From NCBI GenBank assembly GCA_014529385.2, contig CM043964.1, forward strand, positions 133,084,420-133,148,419: 64,000 nucleotides of DNA, in the 5' to 3' direction. The notes under the pieces are model-generated. The model did not search any database and had not been told where the DNA came from. It saw only the letters and a list, made by a program, of their open reading frames with translations. The position numbers and the translations under genes are program-made. Of this stretch, positions 45,413 to 57,217 are shown piece by piece (the stretch's first letter is position 1; each line of letters opens with the position of its first letter). This stretch comes from Adiantum capillus-veneris. Taxonomy: Eukaryota > Streptophyta > Polypodiopsida > Polypodiales > Pteridaceae.

Positions 45413-45944
45413 CTCAGCTTCTTAGAATGTGACATTCTCTGTTGGTGGGGTACGTAGATTCCACTGGTGGTTCGTTTGACATTCGTCTTCTCTGTGATGA
45501 AGTTGGAACAATATCTATTTGTGGGGATTGATCGACTGCATCCTGACCATGAGATCAAAAATGCAAATCTTGTAGTTTCTCTGCAGGGAAGAGACCGTTG
45601 TTGCGTATATGCTGTTCACATATCTTGCATTTTCAAAAGATCTGCTGCTTGCATCGCACACAAGGACACGCCATCCTATCGTCCATAATTGATCTGTGTC
45701 TGTCGTATAATAAACTTACAGTAAGGATCATAGATTCTCTTTAACCTTGTATATATAAATAGTGTAAACTACCTCACATTCTCTAGTCATGCCCGATCTC
45801 CGCACACCTCGGTCTAGAGGTGCACGGAGATCAGGACCACCGGGTAAATCATGTCTTTACTGGTCAAATTAAAGCCTATATTTGTGGGTGCAACATACCT
45901 ACACACACACACACGTGCTCTTCAGACAATCCATGTAAACGGTC
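45413..45944. other. Upstream region of the CACTA-2 transposase gene
   Basis: About 530 bp between the transposase ATG and the repeat array, equivalent to 1-520 of copy 1. A minus-strand promoter and 5' untranslated region are expected here. A plus-strand TATATATAA lies near 45750, on the wrong strand for the transposase; I cannot choose a start site. Confidence 0.5.
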
Positions 45945-46895
45945 ATTTTCGAAATCGGTTTGTGTTTTTTCGTAGAAAAAACGTAACCGGATTTGACCTA
46001 CGGTTTGTGTATTTGGTGTTAATTCAAACCCATTGACCTACGGCTTGCCATACACACTCTTGATATTGCTTTAAGACTACTTAATGGACTACGGATGGTT
46101 TCAGTACGCATAGAAGCCATTTCCGAAGTCCGTTTGCGTTTTTTTGTAGAAAAACGCAACCGGATTTGACCTACGGCTTGTGTATTTGGCGTTTCTTCTA
46201 TCCCTTTGACCTACAGCTTTCCATACGCACTCTTGATATTGCTTAAAGACTACCTAATCGACTACGGATAGTTTTGATAACCGTAGAATCAGTTTCCGAA
46301 GTCCGTTTGCGTTTTATCGTAAAAAAACGCAATCGGATTTGACCTATGGCTTGTGTATTTGGCGTTTCTTCTGTCCGTTTGATCTACGGCTTACCATACA
46401 CGCTCTTGACATTTCCTTAAAACTACTTAATGGACTACGGATGATTTCAATAGGCGTAGAATTAGTTTCCGAAGTCCGTTTGCGTTTTTCCGGTGAAAAA
46501 CGCAACCGGATTTGACCTGCGGCTTGTGTATTTGGCATTTCTTCTGTCCGTTTGACCTACGGCTTGCCATACACACTCTTGACATGGCCTAAAGACTACC
46601 TAATCATCTACGGATGGTTTCAGTAGGCATAGAAGCCATTTTCGAAGTCCCTTTGTGTTTTTCTGTAGAAAAACGCAATCAGATTTGATCTACGGCTTGT
46701 GTATTTGACGTTTCTTCTGTCTGTTTAACCTACGGCTTTCCATACACGGTCTTGATATTACCTTAAGACTACTTAATGGACTACGGATGGTTTCGGGTAG
46801 GCATAGAATCAGTTTTCGAAGTCCGTCTGCGTTTTCCCGTAGAAAAACGCAATCGGATTTGACCTACAACTTGTGTATTTGGCGTTTCTTCTAAT
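45945..46895. repeat. 173-bp tandem repeat array in CACTA-2
   Basis: Six units. The CGTAGAAAAACGC core occurs near 45971, 46145, 46318, 46493, 46663 and 46839, a spacing of 170-176 bp. Each unit carries an inverted repeat (GCGTTTTT-loop-AAAAACGC) and two TTTGACCTACGGCTT motifs. Confidence 0.9.
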
Positions 46896-47289
46896 GGCTG
46901 AAATCTGCAAATCTTTATCTGCTGAATTCTGACTCTATGTTGGTGACGATGACGATGCAACAACGACGCGCTGAAAATGCAGATGCTGAAATCTGCGTTT
47001 TACGAGCTGAAACTGCAAACTTCGATGGATCTGACCGTGCCGCAAGGATCTGCTGTGGCAAGGTGAGATTTGCGAGGTTCGGAGGTTCTACTACGGTATG
47101 TCTATGCTGAAAACTGAAAACGTTGGTGCTTCTGATAATTCAGTCGCGCTAAATTTGCAAAACGCTAGGCTTGCTTGCTGATCCAAAAACGCTAGGGCTG
47201 GTTTTGAGTTCTGCTGCAAAAACGCTAGTGTTTTAGCTAGTCCTGCTGTCGTTGGGGCTGATCTACAATGCAAAACCCCAAGGCTTGAA

Positions 47290-47670
47290 CTGTGGATGAA
47301 AATAGGCATAGAATCAGTTTTCGAAGACCGTCTGCGTTTTTTCGTAGAAAAACGCAACCGGATTTGACCTACGGCTTGTGGATTTGACGTTTCTTCTATC
47401 CGTTTGACCTACGGCTTGCCATATACGCTCTTGACATTGCCTTAAGACTACCTAGTGGACTACGGATGGTTTCGGTAGGCATAGAAGCCATTTCCGAAGT
47501 CCGTTTGCATTTTTTCGTAGAAAAACGCAACCGGGTTTGACCTACGGCATAGAAGCCGTTTATGAAGTCCGTTTGTGTTTTTCCGTAGAAAAACCCAACC
47601 GGACTTCAAAAACGGCTTGTATTTTGGGAGTTTCTTGTATCCGTTTGACCTACGGCTTGTTATATGCCCC
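47290..47670. repeat. Second block of 173-bp repeats in CACTA-2
   Basis: Two to three further units (cores near 47343, 47517 and 47585), the last shortened to about 70 bp. About 390 bp of unrelated, unrecognised sequence (46896-47289) separates the blocks. Confidence 0.82.
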
Positions 47671-48032
47671 CACCCAACCTTTTTTGAAGAGGAAGCTTGT
47701 CTCGAAGAGCAACGACGGCGCTGTTGTTGCTCCCTAGAGGACTTTCATGTGTAAAGGTGAGAGTTGAGCTTCGAATGTATTTTGAGCTGGTCAAATGAAG
47801 TCAAAGAAGCTCAAGAGGAGTGCCACATGTCGGCTGGTTATTAAAAATGCTAGAGGAGAGTGAGAGAGAAGCTCTGTGGAGCGCTGTGCTAGTTTTTTGA
47901 GCAAGCAATGAGCCACCATCTTTGCCTTTTGTGTTTTGTCGCTCCTCCATTTTCCTTTTCTTCTTCTATTCTGCTCTCGTACTAGCCGGGGCGCCGACGG
48001 AGCGTGTGTACGCCTGGGCCGCTGGTTCTTTG

Positions 48033-48132
<100 letters not shown>

Positions 48133-48157
48133 GTGTGCTTTACAGGCTGTCACTAAG

Positions 48158-48398
48158 AATGCCGAATGATGACAGTAAGATGCAAACATTTTCGTTGGTC
48201 ATGCAGGACAAGGCCAAAGTGTGGTTCGAAGCACTGGAAGGCGAACCAAAGTAAATGTGTCCGGCATTACTCACGAGGTTTCTGCATGACTTTCGCAAGG
48301 AAGTGTTCTCGCTCGGCATGGACACCAAGCTGAAGGCTTTGAAGCAGGATGTGGGTGAAGATTTCAAAGTGTTCTTGGATCATTTCGAAGCTTGTCTT
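48158..48398 (+). pseudogene. Retrotransposon gag-like fragment inside CACTA-2
   Basis: Counterpart of 2740-2980, slightly better preserved: DKAKVWFEALEGEPK, stop, then a continuous run with FLHDFRKEVFSLGMDTKLK and VGEDFKVFLDHFEACL. It is followed by the CT-rich tract (about 48400-48660) and an AT-rich spacer to about 48930. Confidence 0.6.
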
Positions 48399-48939
48399 TA
48401 TTCTCTCTCTTTCCCTCTCTACCTCTCTTTCTCTCTCCCTCTAAAACTATCTCTCTTTCTCTCTACCTCTATCTTTCCCTTCTTCCTTCTGCCTCTCTCT
48501 TTCCCTCCATCTCCTTCTTTACCTCTTTTTCTCTTTCCTGCTATCTATCTCTCTTTCTCTCTTTACCTCTAGCTCTCTCTCTCTCTCTATCTTTTTTTCT
48601 CTCCCTCTATCTTTCTCTACTCTCTCTATTTCTCTTTCTTTCTCTCTTTTTCCCTCTCCCTTTTTTTATGTTTAATTTTGTTTCTACTCTATTTTTTAAC
48701 TTCTTTTTGTTAATGTATTTAAAGCTTTTTTATTCTATTTTTGCATATACAAAACCCTAAAACTAATTAACTTTAACCCTGAAATTAATTTCAAGAAACC
48801 CTAAAATACAATTAACAATAACAAATTTGAATATAAAATTAAATAACAATAATAAATTAAAATTAAACAACAATAACAATTTGAATGCTAAAATTAAATA
48901 ACAATTTTAAATATAAAATTAAACCAAAGTTAAAATTAA

Positions 48940-48977
<38 letters not shown>

Positions 48978-49047
48978 CAATGAGATTGTGCACTCACATA
49001 CACTCGTATGTGTGCACAAAGCTCTGGAGTAGCTTCCACATCTGCAA

Positions 49048-49078
<31 letters not shown>

Positions 49079-49488
49079 CAAAAAAATAACCAAAAAACAA
49101 GGACAATAGGCTTACTTAGCAGCAAGTAGAGAAGACATGATGGTGTTTGCCCAAGCCCGTAGTAGTCCAAAGGTGCAGATATGGCCGCGAGTTGAGCGAA
49201 GAGAGAGAGAATGAGTTTTTAGAAACGCGCAGGAAATAAGCCCGCAGTTTTGTTTTTACCAGTCGGCGTTGGTACACGCTGCTAGATACGCGTCGGTATA
49301 CACTGCTGGATACACGTCGATATACACTGCTGGATACGCGTCGATATCTGCGTCTGTATACGCGACGGAAATTGAAAATTGAATTTCTTAAAAAATCTGA
49401 GCTCCCTCCAGTATTGCCGATGCACATACCGATGCCCGCCAATGACGTCGGTAAGTTGGCGTCGGTATTCAAGTGATCTCTAGTAGTG
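48940..49488. repeat. TG/CA microsatellites, subterminal repeats and right terminus of CACTA-2
   Basis: TG/GA runs lie at 48940-48977 and an A/CA run at 49045-49080. Subterminal ACGCGTCGGTATA repeats are at about 49265-49370, and the terminus CTAGTAGTG ends at 49488. Confidence 0.85.
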
Positions 49489-50317
49489 ACAACGTCTTTC
49501 CAAAATGGATGACTAATCCATTTGGTGCTTGGGAGACATAGCTGCCGCAAGCATGCCTGCTCTTTAGTCCATTTCATTATCCCAAAGTAGAGTGAAAAAT
49601 TCTACTTTGTGTTTGAGAGACGTCATCATCACAAATATGATTCTAAGCATGCATACTATTAAAATTTGTGCACAATAAAAAGAGAACTAGTCTTATGAGA
49701 CAAAAAAATTGGTCATTGAAAAGAAATTTGTACACTTGCTTACTCTAATGTAGCATTGCAAGCATTGAAAAGGTTCATACTATCCCTAAGCTATATTCCT
49801 TGAATCCATCTAGCATCTTTAAAAGGATAATTTTTGAACTTAATAAGATACCTTGGGATAATCTTACCATGTCATAGTGCATTGGTTTCATGCCAAAGGA
49901 TAGCTTCGGGTTGTAGCACCTCTTCTTGGTCTTTGATTTCGGGAGGGTCTTCAATAATTAGTTCACTTGGTGGCTCTGCTTTTTAGGGCTTAAGTAGGCT
50001 CACATGAAAAGCATTGTGTATGATCCAATGGTTGGGCAACTTGAGTTGATAAGGCATCTCATTGATTGGCTTCAAGATTTGAAAAGGACCATAGTATCTT
50101 TTTGGTAATTTAGCATAATACTTTTGATGGCCCGTAGGATTTTTGCCCGTCGTTTGCCTCAATCAAGCCTTACGAAACTCAACTAATACCCAGTCATTTT
50201 CTTTGAACGTTAAGGCCCTTTTGTGCTTGTCAGCATCATCTTTTTGCCTTTGTTGAGAGATAGATCTAGCCTCCTTAATCTTTTGAAATGATTCTTGTAG
50301 GTCACGGCTATACTCAT
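49489..50317 (-). pseudogene. Gypsy B pol 3' end, copy 2
   Basis: Counterpart of 4027-4853: the same minus-strand integrase C-terminus ([21 protein letters not shown]) and 3' untranslated sequence, cut at the identical base by the element A LTR. It shows that the insertion of A into B and of CACTA into B both predate the duplication. Confidence 0.88.
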
Positions 50318-51233
50318 TGTCATAAAATCTAATATCTGACCAACCCAAATGATTTTCTCATATTAAACTGATCATTTAAAGTGGGAGAATAAACGGGACA
50401 CTTGTCAAGAGGCTACACACCTTGCCCCAATGGGAGCCCAACTCTCTCTCTCTCTCTCTCATTTGAGTCTACCACAAGCTCTCTCTCATTCATTCTTCCC
50501 TTCACACACTCTTGTGAAGCAAGGATTCCATCTCCTTCTCCAAGCTTGAGAAGTTGAGTGCCTACTACCACAAGCTCTTGGCTATGGATGCAAATCCACA
50601 CAAGAGAATGCTTATGCTTGCTTTACCAATCTCTCTAATCTCCATTAACTCTATGCTAAGCTATGCTACAAGAGCTATGAGTGATTATGTGCAAGGGGTT
50701 ATTTCTTTCTAGTAGAGCTACTTCTACTTCTCTCTTCTTCCTCACTCCCTGATAGCTCTCCTCACCTTTCATGGTGTTTGAGGTCTTGGGATTGAGGCTG
50801 GGAATTTTTCAAGCTCATGCTAATCATGTTTATTGTTGTAGTTATGTTAATGCTTGGTGAGTGAATCTTACCATCTTCATCTCATCAAGAAGGTCTCAAG
50901 GAACACAAACAGTTGTATTGTAAACAAGTCTTCCGTCATGGAATAATCTATAATACAAATGCCTATTGGAGGGGGGACCGGCTCCAACTAATCCGGTCCT
51001 CTATTGGTGTCAATTTCTCTAAACTCTCACTCTCTTTTACAAGTATTGATCATGCCATGTTAATGAAGTAATGTGTTAAGTGTTGATCTCTCTATCCAAG
51101 CACTTTCTTTCTCACTATACATCTACACACTAAAGAATACCCAAGGAAATGCTCAATATGTTATTTACTTTCCGCTTCAACTCAAGTTAAAAGGCTAATT
51201 CCATTACATTGGTATCAGAGCATTTGGTTTCTC
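50318..51233 (+). repeat. Remnant of element A 5' LTR with primer-binding site, copy 2
   Basis: The LTR is 50318-51208, with about 355 bp missing near 50398. TGGTATCAGAGC is at 51210-51221, then 12 bp of leader, then an abrupt switch to sequence equivalent to 24951. Because the primer-binding site survives, this is not a solo LTR made by LTR-LTR recombination but a larger deletion. Confidence 0.92.
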
Positions 51234-51236
51234 AGA

Positions 51237-52739
51237 GCCACAGGGCTGGATTTAGGCTTATATAAATCTTTTAAAAGCAAAAAATGCTTCTTTTGCAAAA
51301 CTGGAAAACAGGAGTTGAATTTGACCAACATAAATCACATGTCGATACGAGACTAAGTAAGACTCATGGTTGCATGGAATCAAACTAGAGGGTTGTCACA
51401 ACCGTTTAAATCTGCAATCCCACCTCATACGAGGCTTGAACCTGATCGCTCTCGATGATAAACAACTCACTTGGACAGCGGTGTTTTCAACAACCTAAGG
51501 ATTCTATGCGTGCTCTTAAGGGAGGGGAATTTGCAGCAATTGATGGAAGTCGATTCGCACAACCGTAGAGCTCAGAAACTCACCTTGAAGCTCGTGGGTG
51601 AATGCTCGCATGCGGTCTTACGTTGCTTGCAACGTTGGCATTGGCAAGGAGAAGAGCTCGAGGCTAACGTGATGATGTTGTCGATTCTCTAGTGCGGCAC
51701 CGTGCAGATTGTAGCATGAAGATGAAGGTGGAGGGAAGAAGAGCTCACATAGAAACTGATAGTCGACTCAGTTCTTTGACATCGTTTTGATTAAACTTAA
51801 AAAAACCTTTCAAATATTGGCCTTTATACTTGGCCAAGGTCTCAAATGTACATGGCCACTGTAACCAAGAGGTGTATTTTTCCTGTTGCGTTCTTTCAAT
51901 ATCTACGACATGTTTTTATGTATTTTATTTTTACTTGTTTTCCTCGAAACCCTTGAAAAGGTTCAAGTGGGCATTGCATGGCCAATGTGGTTCCTCACAT
52001 TGGGAATGTCACAAACGGAAGCTGTCACAAGACGGACACGACATGCCAATAGAAAAGAACAGACTCAACAAGTTTTTAGCACTTCAATAACAACTGAAAC
52101 TGAAACAGAGAGAGACGACACGCGACACGGAGTGGCGGAATTCCACCCCAGAGAGTATTGGCCCCAAACCTTGGTAACCCTTTCGGTATTTCTTTATATT
52201 ACATCAACACATTACAAGCCGGTACTCCACGCTCTCCATCTTGTCTCAAAAGAGTGCTAGAGAATGAGCCCTAGCCTCTTATTTGAAGGCCCTAGGCCCA
52301 AAAGCAGTTTACATGAAAAGTATTCAAACTTAAAAGCTACTGGCCCAAAAGCTGGCGCTGAAAAATCAGCCATCATAAATCACGGAAATCCGTACCGGTT
52401 GCCACGTCAGCACAATCAGCTCGAAACACGGAAGTCCGTACAGTTTTGCCACGTCAGCAGTCAACAGAGAATCCGAAATTCCATACAGTTGCCACATCAT
52501 TAGTCTACTGGAGATTACGGAGATCTTACAGTGCCATGTTATGAACTTCTCTGCGGGTGTGTGTGTGGCCTTGCTTTGTTTTAATGCCTTTATGTCACTT
52601 GGCCCCCATCAAATGGGGTGGGTCCCATAAGTTGGTGGGAACTTCAACTCCTTCTGCTTCTTAGGGTTTATGCCCCTCAGTCGGGATCTGCATAGTGGCT
52701 CCGTTCTTCAATGGCTTGACAAGTCAGCAATTTGTGACA
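51237..52739 (-). repeat. Probable LTR region of gypsy E, copy 2
   Basis: On the minus strand a polypurine run (AAGAAGGGGGCA, about 52740-52752) is followed by TGTCACAAATTGC from 52739, a canonical LTR start. It contains a block of about 210 bp (52364-52575) absent from copy 1, made of degenerate repeats of about 35 bp around CGGAA[A/G]TCCGTAC...GCCACGTCAGCA. The far LTR edge is not resolved. Confidence 0.6.
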
Positions 52740-53090
52740 TGCCCCCTTCTTGAAAGAAAGTAATCGTCCACGATTACAACATATCTGTAAAACAACTCAA
52801 GTTAGCTCAAAAATTTTCGAGGGTCATTCTGAGGGACAATCAATTTTCTCTTTTTGTTAAGGAGTTGGCTTGTTCTTTCGGCTCTTTTGTTAAGGAGTTG
52901 CTTCTCCTTTCGTCCAAATCGGAACTCTTGATATTCCGGCGTAGTAAAATTAATCATCACACCCAGACCGCACTCATCTTCCACGGATTTCTTAATGCAC
53001 TAAAATTACATACCCTAGGTAATCTCATCCAATTAGGAATATTCAATGGTTGGCACATCACAATGCAACACAAATGCTCACATATGCATG

Positions 53091-53639
53091 TTACAAGACA
53101 TGAAACATAAAGTCGCCAATGAACTCTCCCCCCTCAAATAACCATCCAGGTCCAAGCCATGAGCTGTTCAATGACTCCCTCGTCGCTCGTCCCGTAAATA
53201 ACCTAAAAAAGCTCCGGCCATGAGATATAGAGGCCCTTTGCAACCCAGATTTTCTAGAGACGTCAATATCCTTGTAGATATCATAATTATTTTCTACGTG
53301 AATTGTTTCCCTGGTGTAGCTCTCAAGGGTGGTATAGCTCTTAAGGTATGCATCCTTCTTGAGATGCGCGTTTTGAAGCCCTTTCGCGAATAAATATATG
53401 CGGTACTTTTGAGCTAAAAACTCAGCCTCGGAACACCGCATAACATTCCCCTTGAATCTATTTGCGATGTCTTTCTTTGTCTCCTTATCTTCCTGTTTGA
53501 AGCTATGAACCATGGTAGATGTATTGTGTTTGATGACTTGCTTAGAGAATTTCTTAATGAGTTCTTTATTGAGGTCCTCAATGTTATGGAACTTGCCATG
53601 GTCTAGAATTTGAAACCGGGTCAGGGATTTTCCTTCCAT
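53091..53639 (-). pseudogene. Gypsy E gag fragment, copy 2
   Basis: A 182-codon minus-strand frame. Residues about 10-120 resemble the retrotransposon capsid region: LNKELIKKFSKQVI, SFKQEDKETKKDIANRFKG, MRCSEAEFLAQKYRIYLFAKGL and TTLESYTRETI. The remainder is probably read-through into untranslated sequence. The polypurine tract lies only about 340 bp downstream, so protease, RT and integrase are missing and E is a gag-only derivative. Copy 1 carries the same segment disrupted by a 215-bp duplication. Confidence 0.65.
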
Positions 53640-54700
53640 CGTTAGTCCAAAGCCCTCATATTGCGTCTTGAAGTCCGTGACTTGCTCATCTCTTGCGTGT
53701 AGAGAGAGACATGGTCGTAAGGATATCGGCTTCTACTAAAGGTTTTCTTGACCCACTTTTACACTTGTGAGTGTCTAACCATGCTTTGTTGGTTTGGCAT
53801 TTGGTATTGGACCAAAGGAGGTAGATAGCCCAATACTTGTTGGATCACATTCTGCTCAATGGGTATTTGTGGTTGGAATGGCCTTGAGTGGTTGGATAAC
53901 CATTGTTCCGGTTTGGCATTCCAAGATTCTAAAATGTACTCCCTATTGATGTTGCATTCAGAAGGGTTTGTGAGAATCTTGCACTATGAGCTTCATTTTC
54001 TAAAACTATATGAGGATTGGGTAATACCGCTTCTTGCATTAGGAAAAATTTGGACTCTCAAAGGGCTCTATAAGGACTTTGACTTTCTCTTTCTTATCCA
54101 AAACGGGCATACGATAAAATTCCCACAAATGAAATCAAAACATTGACTTCTATTTTGACTTTGACTTTGACTTTCTCTTTTTTATCCAAAACAGACGTAC
54201 GATAAAATTCTTACAAACGAAATTAAATCTTGTTGGACCTTTTGGATTTTGAAAATACTCATCAAGATCTATCCATTGATATATACCATGCCATCAAATT
54301 CTTTATATTCTAAAAGATTCCATTTTTTTATGTAACAACTCCATCTTATAAATGGAATCTCTGCCCACATTTCAACTTGAGTGGGGAAGCCATACCTTCT
54401 ACAAATAAACTCCAAATGTTTCAGAATTTGGGTTTGGGGATTTAGAACCTACTTTTTAAGATCTTTCCAATGATATGTTGGTTGATAGGGTATTGAATAA
54501 GTGTTTATGTACTTCACCGGTGGGTTACCCACTTTAGACAAGAGAGGTAAAGTCAAACCTCCTTATAGGGCCCCTTAGAGAGTCCAAAATTTTCCTAATG
54601 GTGCTCAAAATTTCTAAATTGTTTGTCTAGGTTTGTCCCTATGTGGTGCAAAGATTCTGAAGCTTGTGGCATTACGTGCGGTTTTCCTATGGGTAGCAAC
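53640..54700. other. Gypsy-derived non-coding sequence, copy 2
   Basis: Counterpart of about 27340-28400. I see no coding capacity. Confidence 0.5.
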
Positions 54701-55131
54701 CCTCTCACTAGGAGAACTCTGTAGGTGTAAGCATTCTAGGTATCAATCCTTAATTAAGTACTTAAACTCATGATTAAGAGTTAAGAAACTTGAATTGTAC
54801 TCCAAGACAAGACTTAGAAGACTCTGTGTTTTGAATGTGTGATACAAGGGCTCCCTATATAAGAGACGAAGAGACATAAATGAAAAGACATCTCCTGGCG
54901 AAGAGACATGACTTTAGACGTAAAGACACATCCTTTCGGTGAAGAGCTGCAACCATTGGGTGAAGAGTCGCAACCATAGAGCGAAGGGGTGTGTGGCTTT
55001 TGGCAAAGATACACGTCTCTTGGGTGAAGGGGTGTGACCATCCAAGCGCAGGGGTTCTCCTTGGCATGGCACTTCGTGTATATGCAACTAGGAGTAGATG
55101 TATTCCTGTTATTATAGTCACAATCATGACA
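54701..55131 (-). repeat. 3' LTR of gypsy D (copy 2)
   Basis: A TGTCATGATTGTG start lies at 55131 on the minus strand after the polypurine tract (55132-55144). It has a single copy of the 118-bp unit that is doubled in copy 1. The D interior is interrupted at 55159/55160 by element F. Confidence 0.75.
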
Positions 55132-55159
55132 TTCCCTCCCATTTAAAATGAGAGCCCGT

Positions 55160-57159
55160 TGTCGAGAAATTTGCGGTCTTGCCAGGAAAGCATCGGGCTT
55201 ATGGCTGTGAGAGTTTGTGAGAGAACTCAACAAAAACTATATGAAGGAGTTAAACCATAGATGCCATGAAGACTAGGGTTTGGAAAGAAGTGCAATCAAA
55301 GAAGACTCACCCTTTCTCTCTTGCACTCACACACACACAAAGAAAGAACGCGAAAGAGAATGTCAAAACAATACGAAGATGAAAACATCAAGGCTATGGT
55401 CATATCGTATCATGGGTAATATGAAAGGGTTAATGGATGAGTTAATGGCATTCAATCTTGGCTGACCAAATAGGCTACGAATTGTTCTTTGGAATTGTAG
55501 TTTTGTGATTACCATAATATATATATTTTGTCTAGTGATTGGGATTAACTGTGTGTACAAATCCTCTTGGTTCATAGCAAGATAACTACGCTTACATCAA
55601 AAGAAAAATTATAGTCTATGAGAGGTAGTATGATGGGATCCGGTGATAGAAGTATTTCATTGAGCCTTTCAGGGCCGAAGAGAAACACTATACGTTGTTG
55701 AAAGTGTATCTTACGGCTAATCCATACGTTAATTCTAATAGATCGTACAGAGTGAAAGCGATAGAAATGATCATCATGTGGGTTATTCATCTAGGATAGT
55801 ATGTGAGAAATGTAGATATGAGAGAAGTGAAGAGATGAGAAGTTTCCCTCCCAAGCCCTATTCTTGCCCGTAGGCAATAAGGATACTGCGGGGAGAGATG
55901 TACCTGTAGCAAAGAGAACCTAGAGAGGATGAATGAATGAGAGAGATAGGTTTGGTTAAGGAGATGAGATTAGATACATATATATATGTTGGATTAGAGA
56001 TGAAAATGAAAACAACAAGAAATCAAGAAAACATCAATGTAGAACACATCTTACTTGAAACCCTTCGGCATCATTATTGATGGAGAGAGAAGAAGAGTGG
56101 ATAATTCCACTTTGATTGATACGCCAAGTACAACACCTTCTTTGATTAGAGTTGATCCTCCAAGGATGGCGTACAAGAATGGCTAGTTTTCCTCTAGGAG
56201 AAAGTGTAGGCTTGGGCTTATGTTAATGGAGCTAAGTACAATTAGGCATTACTACTCACTCCCTCAAGAATTCCTCTCATCAATGGCTTGAATGCTTGAG
56301 TTCCTTCCAAGGAAGAAGAGGTCCCCTTTTATAGGTGAAGGGAACCCACAAGGGTTTACACAAGAAGAGAGGAGCCAGTGTGAACAGGAATTGGAAAAGT
56401 TGGAAATGAGCTGTCCCTGCATGATGTGGGCAGACTGGGGTCCAGTATTTTGATCATATCTCCTCAACCGTAGCTCCAAATAAAAAAGTAAAAATATGGG
56501 CAGAAACTTCAGCTCATTATCTACGATTTTCATTTTAAAATCATTCTCCAATTCGGATTGGAATCTTGTGTAAAAAATTCATCAAAATAGGTTCCATTTA
56601 TGGCAGCAAAAGTCTTCATGTGGTCTCCTTAGCCTTGACTTTCATTTAATTCCAAAGGACACCTCATGCCATATGAAAGCATGACATTGCTCCTTGATAA
56701 AGTTTTGCAATCATGCTTGCAATAATGTATTAAAATAAGTGTATCTTTGAAATCATGCCACCTAGTGTCCTACTAGGATTTGATTCTCTCCTAGAAGCTA
56801 TTTAAAAAGAAATATAAGAAAAGTATAAAAAATACATAGAATATATATATATTGGAGTTTACCCTAGATATAGGATCTAGCTAGGGTGTGAGATGATAAT
56901 GAAATAGTAGAAATAAAGAATTAATGCTTTTTGCCCCAAGTTAAAGAGGCGGAGCTATTGACACTTTTCCCATAGTATTTTTTGATGGTAAAGTAAGAAT
57001 ACATTACCCTTGAGATAAATAATAAGATGAGATAGAAAGCTTATTTTTATACTTACATATGCATATGTACATTATAGGAAATATAATTATGTATCTAAAA
57101 AAAATACAAGATAGATCTTGTAGCATGCGTTCCCACTATGTACGTGTCACAGCACGACA
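55160..57159 (-). repeat. Element F 3' LTR
   Basis: A 2.0-kb LTR with matching 5-bp ends TGTCG...CGACA. It holds AT-rich tracts with TATATATAT near 55978-55988 and near 56840. No coding capacity is seen. Confidence 0.8.
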
Positions 57160-57217
57160 TCCACCCCCTCTAAACCTGCACATCCTCCGGTATGTGCCAC
57201 ATTGTCTCTTTGTAAGA

